Shown in pieces: positions 27,680 to 34,512 of a stretch of 52,606 bases of DNA (its first letter is position 1; the number at the start of each line of letters is the position of its first letter). A model generated the notes under the pieces. The model had not been told where the DNA came from. It was given only the letters and a program-made list of their open reading frames with translations, and made no database searches. The translations under genes were made by a program, and so were the position numbers. The DNA is from Anaerolineales bacterium (GTDB lineage Bacteria > Chloroflexota > Anaerolineae > Anaerolineales > UBA11579): assembly GCA_016932165.1 (NCBI GenBank), contig JAFGDK010000008.1, forward strand, positions 1 through 52,606, read 5' to 3'.

Positions 27680-28954
27680 ATGAGTCAGCCTGATTCCATA
27701 ATCGGTGCCACCATTGGCAAATACCAATTGGTTGAGTTTCTTGGCGAAGGCGCACTTGCCAAAGTTTACAAAGCCTACCACCCGGATCTCAAGCGCTATG
27801 CCGCCATGAAGATTCTCCACCCTCAGCTCCTCAAGGATCCAGAATTTGTAACCAACTTTCAGCAAGAGGCTCAAAGATCTGCGCATTTAAAACACCCCAA
27901 TATCGTCCAAATCTATGATGCTTCCATCGCACAAAAGTTCCCCTATTTTGTGATGGAATTCATCCAGGGCAGGAGTTTATACCACTTTATCCAGGAATAT
28001 AAACACAGTAAAACCCGCATCCCTATCACAACTTCTTTGCGGATTGTCTATAGTGTTGGATTAGCGCTTGCCTATGCCCATAGCAAGCAGCTTATCCACC
28101 GGGACGTAAAACCAAGCAATATTCTGCTTGAACAATCTGGCCGGGTGGTCCTGACTGACTTTGGTCTTGCTCGTCTCACCGGACAACCAGACTTGCACCC
28201 AGAAGCTCTCCCAGTAGGCACACCAGCCTATGCTGCCCCGGAACAAGCACTCGGCCAACCTCCGGAACCGCGCTCCGACCTGTACTCCCTTGGGATCGTT
28301 TTTTATGAACTGCTCACCGGCATCCAGCCAAATATCGCCTCAAACTCGTTAAACACCACCATCAAACACCTCACCCATGATATACCCTCCCCCATAGAAT
28401 ACTTCCCTGAATTGCCAGATGAAATTGCTGCAATCGTGGTCAGAGCAACCAGAAGAAATCTCAATAAACGCTACCCATCACTGACAGAATTTCTCAACGA
28501 CCTGACCAAGATCCGCATCAAAACAAAAACTGCCAAACTCCCTTCCGCCTCACTGAAAGATTTGCGCGTTTCTGATCACGAGGGTTCTTCCTGGGCATTG
28601 CCTGATCGCAATGAGGGTGAAGAAGGGCCTGTAGTCTCACTTCACTTCGTAGATACCGGCCAGGTCATTGATCTGCAGCAAAACCGAGAATATCTTATCG
28701 GTAGAAAACATAAATCCCAACCAATCCTCCCCGATATTGACCTCACACCGTTCAACGCCTATGAATGGGGAATTTCCCGCCTGCATGCCAGCCTTGCCGT
28801 ATATCCCGATCAGATCACCATCACTGATATCGGCTCCTCAAACGGCACCTGGCACGCCGGTAAACGGATTCCAAAGGATACGCCTTACACCCTCCAGCAT
28901 GGGGATCTACTGCACCTTGGAAAACTGAAAATTCAAATTTTGAGCTACGAGTAA
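27680..28954 (+). CDS. Ser/Thr protein kinase fused to an FHA domain
   Basis: The protein has 424 residues, with AAGGGA just before the ATG at 27680. The kinase domain has LGEGALAKVY (21-30), Lys44, HRDVKPSN (140-147), DFG (160-162) and GTPAYAAPEQ. A short linker leads to a C-terminal FHA domain with IGRK, SRLHASL and DIGSSNGTW. No membrane span is seen, so it is cytoplasmic. The fused FHA could bind the kinase's own phosphothreonines or recruit substrates. It is monocistronic, convergent with the ArsR operon. Confidence 0.95.
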   Translation: MSQPDSIIGATIGKYQLVEFLGEGALAKVYKAYHPDLKRYAAMKILHPQLLKDPEFVTNFQQEAQRSAHLKHPNIVQIYDASIAQKFPYFVMEFIQGRSLYHFIQEYKHSKTRIPITTSLRIVYSVGLALAYAHSKQLIHRDVKPSNILLEQSGRVVLTDFGLARLTGQPDLHPEALPVGTPAYAAPEQALGQPPEPRSDLYSLGIVFYELLTGIQPNIASNSLNTTIKHLTHDIPSPIEYFPELPDEIAAIVVRATRRNLNKRYPSLTEFLNDLTKIRIKTKTAKLPSASLKDLRVSDHEGSSWALPDRNEGEEGPVVSLHFVDTGQVIDLQQNREYLIGRKHKSQPILPDIDLTPFNAYEWGISRLHASLAVYPDQITITDIGSSNGTWHAGKRIPKDTPYTLQHGDLLHLGKLKIQILSYE

Positions 28955-28988
28955 AAATATCCCATCCAGCAATTAATCAAATCTACGC

Positions 28989-29561
28989 TCAACCGGACAC
29001 TTTCCGGTAGATTCCCTTATCACGGGTCATTATATTATGCTCAATCATCCCCCGCCGCAAGGTGGCAACATCATCGTTGAAATCCAGCAGGATGTGGTTC
29101 ACTTCCCGCTCTGAATACTCCCGGCCTGGCTCAAATTCCTCCGCAATCTTTTCTAAGATCACCAACCGCTTTTTAAGCTGCGCTGGAAACTGCACCAGCC
29201 GTCCGTGCTTGAAAAACGTGCGCAGCACCTTCTGCCGATATGCATTCACCTCTGCCCCTGAATCCAGGTCGGGCTGGGCAAGGTGAACCAGGTCTGCCAT
29301 TTTACAGTCCAGCAGGGCAGAATTCAGAGTATAGATCTGGTAGTACTGGTCTTTTCGTGCCGACAGAAACCCCGCCTCGGTCAACTGCTTAAGATGGTGG
29401 GAAATTGTCCCCGGGTTGAGCCGCAATATTTCCGCCAGCTCCTCGCCGTGACGGGGCTTGATCTTCACCAGGTTCACGATCAGAAGCCGGGTTGGATGTC
29501 CCAACGCCTTGAACAGGTTTGCCCTGATTTCCAGATTTGTTTCATAATCTAATTCATTCAT
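28989..29561 (-). CDS. ArsR-type regulator with C-terminal DUF2087 domain
   Basis: The protein has 190 residues. The N-terminal winged helix is ArsR-like (LFKALGHPTRLLIVNLV, recognition helix NPGTISHHLKQLTEAGFL). The C-terminal 65 residues match DUF2087 (KRLVILEKIAEEFEPGREYSEREVN, ending DKGIYRKV). No ArsR-type Cys metal site is present, so the ligand is probably not a metal. It follows the 92-residue small gene by 11 bases and likely controls the palindrome-bearing promoter at 29882-29913. Confidence 0.93.
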   Translation of the reverse strand: MNELDYETNLEIRANLFKALGHPTRLLIVNLVKIKPRHGEELAEILRLNPGTISHHLKQLTEAGFLSARKDQYYQIYTLNSALLDCKMADLVHLAQPDLDSGAEVNAYRQKVLRTFFKHGRLVQFPAQLKKRLVILEKIAEEFEPGREYSEREVNHILLDFNDDVATLRRGMIEHNIMTRDKGIYRKVSG

Positions 29562-29571
29562 CCCTCACCCC

Positions 29572-29850
29572 TCACCCCTCACGCCTGTCTTGCAGAAGTT
29601 CTCCAGTTGCCCGGAAATAGCATTCGCCGAATACCTCAAGGGCATGCTGGATCGTGCTGTGTTTGATCTGTTGTTTCACCAAACCAGCTTTGTTTCCCAT
29701 TGCCCGCAGAATCTCCATCTCGCCCTCAGACTCAGCCAAAATTCTGGAAAGCACATACTCATATCCTTCTGCAAGCCTCTCAGCTGCTGGTTTTTCAGCG
29801 CTGAAAATTTCCTCCAACTTATTTTGAAATAATTTATCTTTCCGTTTCAT
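29572..29850 (-). CDS. Small helical protein co-transcribed with the ArsR regulator
   Basis: The protein has 92 residues, predicted all helical and charged, with one Cys (FGECYFRATGELL). No family recognised. It is the first gene after a strong AT-rich promoter and lies 11 bases from the ArsR gene. Its size and place suggest a partner or target of the regulator, but this is inference from position only. Confidence 0.7.
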   Translation of the reverse strand: MKRKDKLFQNKLEEIFSAEKPAAERLAEGYEYVLSRILAESEGEMEILRAMGNKAGLVKQQIKHSTIQHALEVFGECYFRATGELLQDRREG

Positions 29851-29881
29851 AGCCTAAATCCTATTCAATAGTTATCCAATG

Positions 29882-29913
29882 AATATATTATAATATATTT
29901 TTATTATTATCAA
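29882..29913 (-). promoter_or_regulatory. Promoter and palindromic operator of the ArsR operon
   Basis: Minus strand -35 TTGATA (29908-29913) and -10 TATAAT (29887-29892) are 15 bases apart. The -10 lies inside a perfect 18-bp palindrome, AATATATTATAATATATT (29882-29899), a form typical of ArsR operators. Autoregulation is the simple reading. AT-rich DNA gives palindromes more readily, so the operator call is moderate. Confidence 0.65.
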
Positions 29914-30004
29914 ATTATATATAGTTATTTGTTTTGCAATTCGCTATTAAACAGCCTAGATCCATTCAATCGCACCTTTGAGTTATAATCTCCGATGCAT
30001 TTTC

Positions 30005-30030
30005 TGTAACAAAATCACGATAAATTCGTC
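30005..30030 (+). promoter_or_regulatory. ECF-type promoter of the sigma factor gene
   Basis: TGTAAC (30005-30010) and CGTC (30027-30030) are 16 bases apart, matching the -35/-10 layout used by many ECF sigma factors. The likely start of transcription is about 14 bases before the GTG at 30051. The same 16-base block and the same CGTCTTA at identical spacing recur at 30867-30892, so this is probably the target of this very sigma factor. Confidence 0.75.
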
Positions 30031-30050
30031 TTAAGAATTGAAATCAGATT

Positions 30051-30623
30051 GTGAACAATAACCAAACCCCGAACACAGATCAGACACTTCTCCTTCGAGC
30101 CAGTCAGGGGGACCAGGATGCATTCGGCGATCTCTACGAAAAATACTTGGAACCGATTTACCGTTACGTCCGATACCAAATCTTGGTCACTGAAGAAGCG
30201 GAGGATCTCACTGAAACAATTTTCCTCAAAGTCTGGGAATTGCTCCGCGAGGGTGAAATCCAGGTGGAGATCAGGAATTTCAGGGCATGGTTATATCGAG
30301 TAGCCCACAACCAGCTTGTGGACTACCACCGCAAAAAGCGGCCCATTCCAGTAGATTTCCATGAAAATCCAGGGCTTGCTGGCGAGGCAGATAGCAATAC
30401 AGAGACTGAGGTACAGATTAATCTTGACCAGGATGTCCTCCTCAGAGCCATTGAAACCCTCGACCAACAATCCAGAGAAGTGATTATCATGCGCTTCATA
30501 CACGGCCTTTCACACACCGAAGTGGGTGAAGCATTAGCATTAGAACCTGGACATGTACGCGTACTGCAACACAGAGCATTAAAAAAACTCAAATCGTTTA
30601 TCAGCGAGAAAGATTATGATTGA
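30051..30623 (+). CDS. ECF RNA polymerase sigma factor
   Basis: The protein has 190 residues. Region 2 shows the pattern DAFGDLYEKYLEPIYRYVRYQI then LTETIFLKVWELL; region 4 has REVIIMRFIHGLSHTEVGEALALEPGHVRVLQHRALKKL. The start codon is GTG with little ribosome site. It overlaps the DUF5667 gene by 8 bases, the usual sigma/anti-sigma arrangement. A promoter of ECF type lies directly upstream, suggesting autoregulation. Confidence 0.95.
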   Translation: MNNNQTPNTDQTLLLRASQGDQDAFGDLYEKYLEPIYRYVRYQILVTEEAEDLTETIFLKVWELLREGEIQVEIRNFRAWLYRVAHNQLVDYHRKKRPIPVDFHENPGLAGEADSNTETEVQINLDQDVLLRAIETLDQQSREVIIMRFIHGLSHTEVGEALALEPGHVRVLQHRALKKLKSFISEKDYD

Positions 30624-31830
30624 AACCACTAATATCTCAACCCTCTTAGAAACCTGCCTCAATTGGATGGCAGAAACCGGCGGTTCATCACAGGATGCAG
30701 CCGCCCTTTTCCCAGAGCACCAGGCAGAACTGCTCGATCTACTTGAAGTTGCCAGTCAGGTAAAAGCGGTCCAAATCCCCGGTCCCACAGCCGAATTCAA
30801 GTCCGTTGCCCGCGCCAGAATGCACAACCTGATCCAAGCTTCGGACAAACGCCTTACAAATTCGTCTGTAACAAAATCACCGGTCAAGCGTCTTATTTGG
30901 CAGACTACCAATTTAACCAGGAGGTTATCCATGACTTGGATTATCGTAATCAGTATATTGGCTGCAGCATTAGCAGGAGGAAGCGGTGTCGCCTATGCCG
31001 CAACCGAATCTCTCCCCGGAGATGCACTCTATCCTATGAAGACAGCCTTGCAGGATCTGGAACTGGCCTTTGCTGGCGATACAGGTGACGTTGAAATCAT
31101 GCTCGACCAGTTGGAGAGTGATATCGCAGACCTGCAAGACCTTGCCGGCAAAGGACGCTGGGATGATATCGAGGACGGCATCGATGAGTACGTTGAAGAC
31201 TACATCGAATTCAGCCGGGTACGTGCCAGAGTGAGTTACGATACTGCCCATCCAGAAGACAGCATCAACCTGCGTCTCCAGGATCAGTACCAGGCGCTCA
31301 CCAATTTCCAGGCCAAGTTCCAGCACAGCGACAAGGTTCAACAAAAACTGCAAACTGCCCTGCAACTCACCGAGGTCGGCAACACCTATGGTCCGAACGA
31401 TGGCGGCAAACCCGAAGTAACTGGCGAGCCCAACGGTGTTGGCCCGGCAGGTGCCGATGAGAACAGCAACAAGCCAGAAGATGCCGGCGCTAACAAACCC
31501 GAAGATTCCGGACAGGGGAATGGCCAGGGCAACTCAGGAAATGGCCAGAACAACCCAGGCAACGGCCAGCAGTTGAATGAGAAAGGCTGCCGGGTTTCTG
31601 AAACGGGTGAGGAACTCTGCAAACCAGAAGATGTTGGCTACGTATGCATCGAAACCGAAGAAGGCGAACTGGTCTGCATCAACGAGCATCCCGAATATGG
31701 CTACGGCGCTTACCTTTGCGAAAAGTCGGGTGATGATGAGATCATCTGCAAGCCAGAAGATCCTCGCAGCGGCCCGTGGGGTCAGCAGGGGCCTGGAAAC
31801 GGTCCTGGGGGCACACCTCAAAAGCCCTAA
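30616..31830 (+). CDS. DUF5667 membrane protein, probable anti-sigma partner
   Basis: The protein has 404 residues. The first 100 residues are a cytoplasmic region starting LLETCLNWMAETGGSSQDAAALFPEHQAEL, of the kind found in sigma partners. A membrane segment follows (106-128). The external part begins with the DUF5667 hallmark SLPGDALYPMKTALQDLELAF, then helices, a Gly/Asn/Pro-rich linker, and three C-x9-C repeats (Cys 325/335, 344/354, 368/378). It overlaps the sigma gene by 8 bases. An internal promoter (30867-30892), an AGGAGG at 30919-30924 and an in-frame ATG at 30931 could yield a second product lacking the cytoplasmic part. A strong terminator follows. Confidence 0.9.
   Translation: MIETTNISTLLETCLNWMAETGGSSQDAAALFPEHQAELLDLLEVASQVKAVQIPGPTAEFKSVARARMHNLIQASDKRLTNSSVTKSPVKRLIWQTTNLTRRLSMTWIIVISILAAALAGGSGVAYAATESLPGDALYPMKTALQDLELAFAGDTGDVEIMLDQLESDIADLQDLAGKGRWDDIEDGIDEYVEDYIEFSRVRARVSYDTAHPEDSINLRLQDQYQALTNFQAKFQHSDKVQQKLQTALQLTEVGNTYGPNDGGKPEVTGEPNGVGPAGADENSNKPEDAGANKPEDSGQGNGQGNSGNGQNNPGNGQQLNEKGCRVSETGEELCKPEDVGYVCIETEEGELVCINEHPEYGYGAYLCEKSGDDEIICKPEDPRSGPWGQQGPGNGPGGTPQKP
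30867..30892 (+). promoter_or_regulatory. Second copy of the ECF-type promoter, inside the DUF5667 gene
   Basis: The 16-base block TCTGTAACAAAATCAC (from 30865) is identical to the one upstream of the sigma gene. CGTCTTA recurs at exactly the same distance, with the 8 bases between unlike. TGTAAC-N16-CGTC therefore occurs twice in 900 bases. Transcription would start near 30899, 32 bases before the ATG at 30931. Confidence 0.7.
30919..30933 (+). promoter_or_regulatory. Internal ribosome binding site and start codon in the DUF5667 gene
   Basis: AGGAGG (30919-30924) is followed after 6 bases by ATG (30931-30933), in frame with the long protein at residue 106. It is a better ribosome site than that of the full-length start. 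The product would begin MTWIIVISILAAALAGG and end as the full protein does. It lacks N-terminal positive charges, so its export efficiency is uncertain. Confidence 0.65.
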
Positions 31831-31849
31831 TGTGTAAATCAACCTAACC

Positions 31850-31888
31850 AAAAAAGACGGTCTTTCCTGAGAAAGGCTGTCTTTTTTT
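31850..31888. terminator. Bidirectional rho-independent terminator
   Basis: AAAAAAGACGGTCTTTC and GAAAGGCTGTCTTTTTTT form a long stem with a CTGA loop and T runs on both strands. It lies 20 bases after the DUF5667 gene and 27 bases beyond the end of degV on the other strand, so it serves both. Confidence 0.92.
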
Positions 31889-31914
31889 CCAAGCGGTTCT
31901 GTTATTTTGTTTTT

Positions 31915-32784
31915 TTAAGGTAACTCGTCAAAAATCTCTTGAGGAGCAAATGCCACCCCCACCATAGACGGTCCTGTATGAGCGCCCAAAACCAGCGACA
32001 TGCTGCCAATTGGTAGCCAGCTTACTTGAAATACCTGGTCAATTTTGTCTCTCAGAATTTCAGCAGCAGCCGGATTCAGCGCATGCAATACCTGGACGCG
32101 CAGCCGGCTGCCTGCCGGATGGATCTTCTTCATCTGGTTCACCAGCCCATCAAGTGCCCGATTGAAAGTCCGTTCCTGAGCAAGCTGGACGTAAGTCCCA
32201 TTCTGTTTTTCTACACCGATGATCGGTTTAATGTTCAACATCGAAGCTATCAGACCTTTCATATGGCTTATCCGCCCGCCATTTATCAGGTACTTCAATT
32301 CCTTCAAGGTGTAAATACTTTCAGATCCTTCTCTGATTCGCTCTAACAGAGAAATGATCTTCTCGATCGGCCATCCAGCTTTGATTGCCCTTGATGCTGC
32401 TTCCACCATCCAGCCAACCACAGCGGAGAGTGTCTTGGCATCAAAATAGGTCACCTTCACTTCCGGGACCATCTCTCCCCCCGCTTTTGCTGAATTAAAG
32501 GTTCCTGAAAGGCCCGAGGAAATGTGAATTGAAAGCACATCCTCACCATCTTTCCCCAACCTTTTATATACTTCAGCGAAGTCGCCTGCGGGTGGCAATG
32601 ATGTTGTCGGAAGAGACTTAGTCGACTCCAATAAATCATAGAATTCTTTTGTGGTGATATCAATATCCTCACGATAAGACTTATTATCCAGGTTGACAAC
32701 TAGCGGCAAAATTTCCACTTCAATCTCTTTTAAAACCTCCTCAGAGAAGAGCAGGTCTGCACCAGAGTCGGTTACAATCTTCAT
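31915..32784 (-). CDS. DegV family (fatty-acid-binding) protein
   Basis: The protein has 289 residues. The start is MKIVTDSGADL; TTSLPPAGDFAEVYKRLGKDG, VLSIHISSGLSGTFNSA and LKYLINGGRISHMKG are classic DegV motifs, and GAHTGPSMVGVAF closes the domain. DegV/FakB proteins bind a fatty acid and present it to a FakA kinase; no fakA is in the window. It is single and divergent from the small gene at 32951. Confidence 0.96.
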   Translation of the reverse strand: MKIVTDSGADLLFSEEVLKEIEVEILPLVVNLDNKSYREDIDITTKEFYDLLESTKSLPTTSLPPAGDFAEVYKRLGKDGEDVLSIHISSGLSGTFNSAKAGGEMVPEVKVTYFDAKTLSAVVGWMVEAASRAIKAGWPIEKIISLLERIREGSESIYTLKELKYLINGGRISHMKGLIASMLNIKPIIGVEKQNGTYVQLAQERTFNRALDGLVNQMKKIHPAGSRLRVQVLHALNPAAAEILRDKIDQVFQVSWLPIGSMSLVLGAHTGPSMVGVAFAPQEIFDELP

Positions 32785-32871
32785 TACATTTCCTTTACAC
32801 TGCCATCACAGCCGTTCATACGAATTTACAATTATTGACATAGTATCATAACTGCAAAATCAAGATTCTGG

Positions 32872-32886
32872 TAGGGAAATTCCCTA
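32872..32886. promoter_or_regulatory. Palindrome between divergent degV and a small gene
   Basis: TAGGGAA-A-TTCCCTA is a perfect inverted repeat with 7-base arms. It lies in the 166-base gap between two divergent genes, so it could be an operator for one or both. No known regulator fits it with confidence. Confidence 0.4.
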
Positions 32887-32950
32887 AAACTTTTATCAGA
32901 AGTGTGCCTGTTTGAGTATAATACCAGCCGGAATCAATGAGGAACGAAGC

Positions 32951-33319
32951 ATGACAGACGAAAAAACTCTGCAAAAGATCAAATCAGAATTGCTGAATGG
33001 AAAAAAATCCCAGGCCGAAGGCAACGAGGGGCGCGCCAGGGTCTGTGCCCGGCGTGCAGCAGGTTGGGCTATTCAGGAATTCCTACTCCAGAACGGGGAA
33101 CCAATTCCCTCGACAATTGCCCTTGAGCTGATCAAATATTTTGCCGCCCTCGAAGACCATCCAGAGCAAGTCTACCAGACACTCGAACGTCTCACCATCC
33201 GTGTAGCAAAAGACTCCTTCGAAGAAGAGGCTTACTACCCGATTGCGGGTGTTGATCTGGTAAAAGAGGCCAATTGGCTAATTCAGGAATTATTGGGAGT
33301 AAATCTCCTATCAGAATAA
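32951..33319 (+). CDS. Small helical hypothetical protein
   Basis: The protein has 122 residues from the ATG at 32951, chosen because GAGGA lies 9 bases before it. It is all helical and soluble (GRARVCARRAAGWAIQEFLLQNGE, then DHPEQVYQTLERLTIRV). The pattern resembles small HEPN-like helical bundles, but the RNase motif R-x4-6-H is not present, so this is only a structural impression. It has TATAAT upstream near 32917-32922. It is a single gene, convergent with the small membrane protein at 33380. Confidence 0.7.
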   Translation: MTDEKTLQKIKSELLNGKKSQAEGNEGRARVCARRAAGWAIQEFLLQNGEPIPSTIALELIKYFAALEDHPEQVYQTLERLTIRVAKDSFEEEAYYPIAGVDLVKEANWLIQELLGVNLLSE

Positions 33320-33331
33320 TCCCCCATTAGG

Positions 33332-33358
33332 AAAAAATGGGCAGCCAGTGGCCGCCCA
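33332..33358 (-). terminator. Rho-independent terminator of a sigma factor operon
   Basis: On the minus strand TGGGCGGCC-ACT-GGCTGCCCA with one G-T wobble is followed by TTTTTT. It lies 22 bases after the stop of the gene at 33380-33718. Confidence 0.82.
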
Positions 33359-33379
33359 GAAATGATGTGAGCCAAAAAC

Positions 33380-33718
33380 CTAAACCGCAATTGCCTCTTT
33401 CGCCATCGAATCTTTCACAATTCTCTTCCGATTTCCCTGCAGCAAAGCAATCACAGCAACCACAATCCGCAGTCCGCCGAACACCAGCCCAAAGAACGAA
33501 ACAATCCCGCCGGCCAGCAATGCAGCCCGCTGCCATTTCACCTCAGGCAAACTGAAGCGGCTTCGCTTTGGTTTCCCCACCAGTTCCAGGCGCAGATTTT
33601 TCACAAACTCCACACGCGGTGTCACTGGCTGGAAGAAAGCCTCCAGCTTACTTTCCAGAAGCTTCAAGTCCGTCTCTAAGGTGATCTTTTGTCGTTTCCA
33701 CGGCCATTCAAACTTCAT
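33380..33718 (-). CDS. Small membrane protein, probable partner of ECF sigma factor
   Basis: The protein has 112 residues. The first half is cytoplasmic and charged (MKFEWPWKRQKITLETDLKLL, then TPRVEFVKNLRLELVGKPKR, the latter a motif common in proteins paired with ECF sigma factors). The second half has a long hydrophobic region (ALLAGGIVSFFGLVFGGLRI then VVAVIALLQG). It lies 33 bases after the sigma gene. Probable anti-sigma or membrane tether; the family is not named here. Confidence 0.72.
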   Translation of the reverse strand: MKFEWPWKRQKITLETDLKLLESKLEAFFQPVTPRVEFVKNLRLELVGKPKRSRFSLPEVKWQRAALLAGGIVSFFGLVFGGLRIVVAVIALLQGNRKRIVKDSMAKEAIAV

Positions 33719-33751
33719 TGATTACAATCCTTTCCTGCCTTAGCCTATAAA

Positions 33752-34342
33752 CTATCCTTCTGATCCATCCATCTCCAAAAATGGGTGGTTTAGATTCATC
33801 GATTTCACTTCATCCCGCAAGGTGATCAGCGTCCGGTGGTAAAGGCTTTTGATCGCACCTTCTGTTTTGCCCATCACCTCGCCAATTTCTGCATTCGAGA
33901 GATGATCGACAAACTTCAGGATCAAAAGCTGTTGCCGGTCTTCCGGCAGCTTTTTCACCAGATTGAGCAAAAATTCCTCTTGCTCCGTGCGCACCACCAA
34001 AGACTCAGGCTGAAGCTGGCTGCCGGGTAGCTGGATACTGTCATCCAACTCGACAATTTGGCGCCGGCTGTTATCTCGATGCCAGTTGGCCACCAGATTA
34101 TGCGCAATCCGGTACAGCCATGCTGAGAAAGGCAGACCGCGGTCTTCATATGTGGGGACATGTTTCATTGCCCGTGTAAAGACCCGCGAGGTCAAATCTT
34201 CAGCATCATGCTGGTTTCCTGTGCGATAGTATATGTAGTTGTAAATTCGGCCAACGTAGCGATCATACAAGATGCCGAAGGCCTCACTATCCCCTTGCGC
34301 AGCTCTGGCGAGTGCGTCAGCGTCTGAAAGTTCCAGATCCAT
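33752..34342 (-). CDS. ECF RNA polymerase sigma factor
   Basis: The protein has 196 residues from the ATG at 34342, chosen for its AAGG at good spacing over a TTG at 34405. Region 2: SEAFGILYDRYVGRIYNYIYYRTGNQHDAEDLTSRVF. Region 4: DRQQLLILKFVDHLSNAEIGEVMGKTEGAIKSLYHRTLITL. It initiates transcription of an unknown regulon. Followed by a small membrane partner. The leader holds an inverted repeat (34407-34437) next to a TATACT box. Confidence 0.95.
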   Translation of the reverse strand: MDLELSDADALARAAQGDSEAFGILYDRYVGRIYNYIYYRTGNQHDAEDLTSRVFTRAMKHVPTYEDRGLPFSAWLYRIAHNLVANWHRDNSRRQIVELDDSIQLPGSQLQPESLVVRTEQEEFLLNLVKKLPEDRQQLLILKFVDHLSNAEIGEVMGKTEGAIKSLYHRTLITLRDEVKSMNLNHPFLEMDGSEG

Positions 34343-34406
34343 CCGCCACCTTAACTGGTAGGGTTTTCGATGGTATTCAACATCTATAACCCTAGATTTT
34401 CCCAAA

Positions 34407-34444
34407 AGTTACTTTTCTTCCCTAACTGAAAGTAACTCAGTATA
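34407..34444 (-). promoter_or_regulatory. Promoter -10 box and inverted repeat before ECF sigma gene
   Basis: Minus strand TATACT (34439-34444) would start transcription near 34432. The arms AGTTACTTT and AAAGTAACT (34407-34415 and 34429-34437) form a perfect 9-base inverted repeat overlapping that point. It could be an operator or a leader hairpin. No convincing -35 was seen. Confidence 0.45.
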
Positions 34445-34512
34445 ACACGGTTACAAACGTTGATTTTCTGTCCCAGCAGTGCGCCGGACTGCAATCTGGC
34501 AGCGCGGATATC

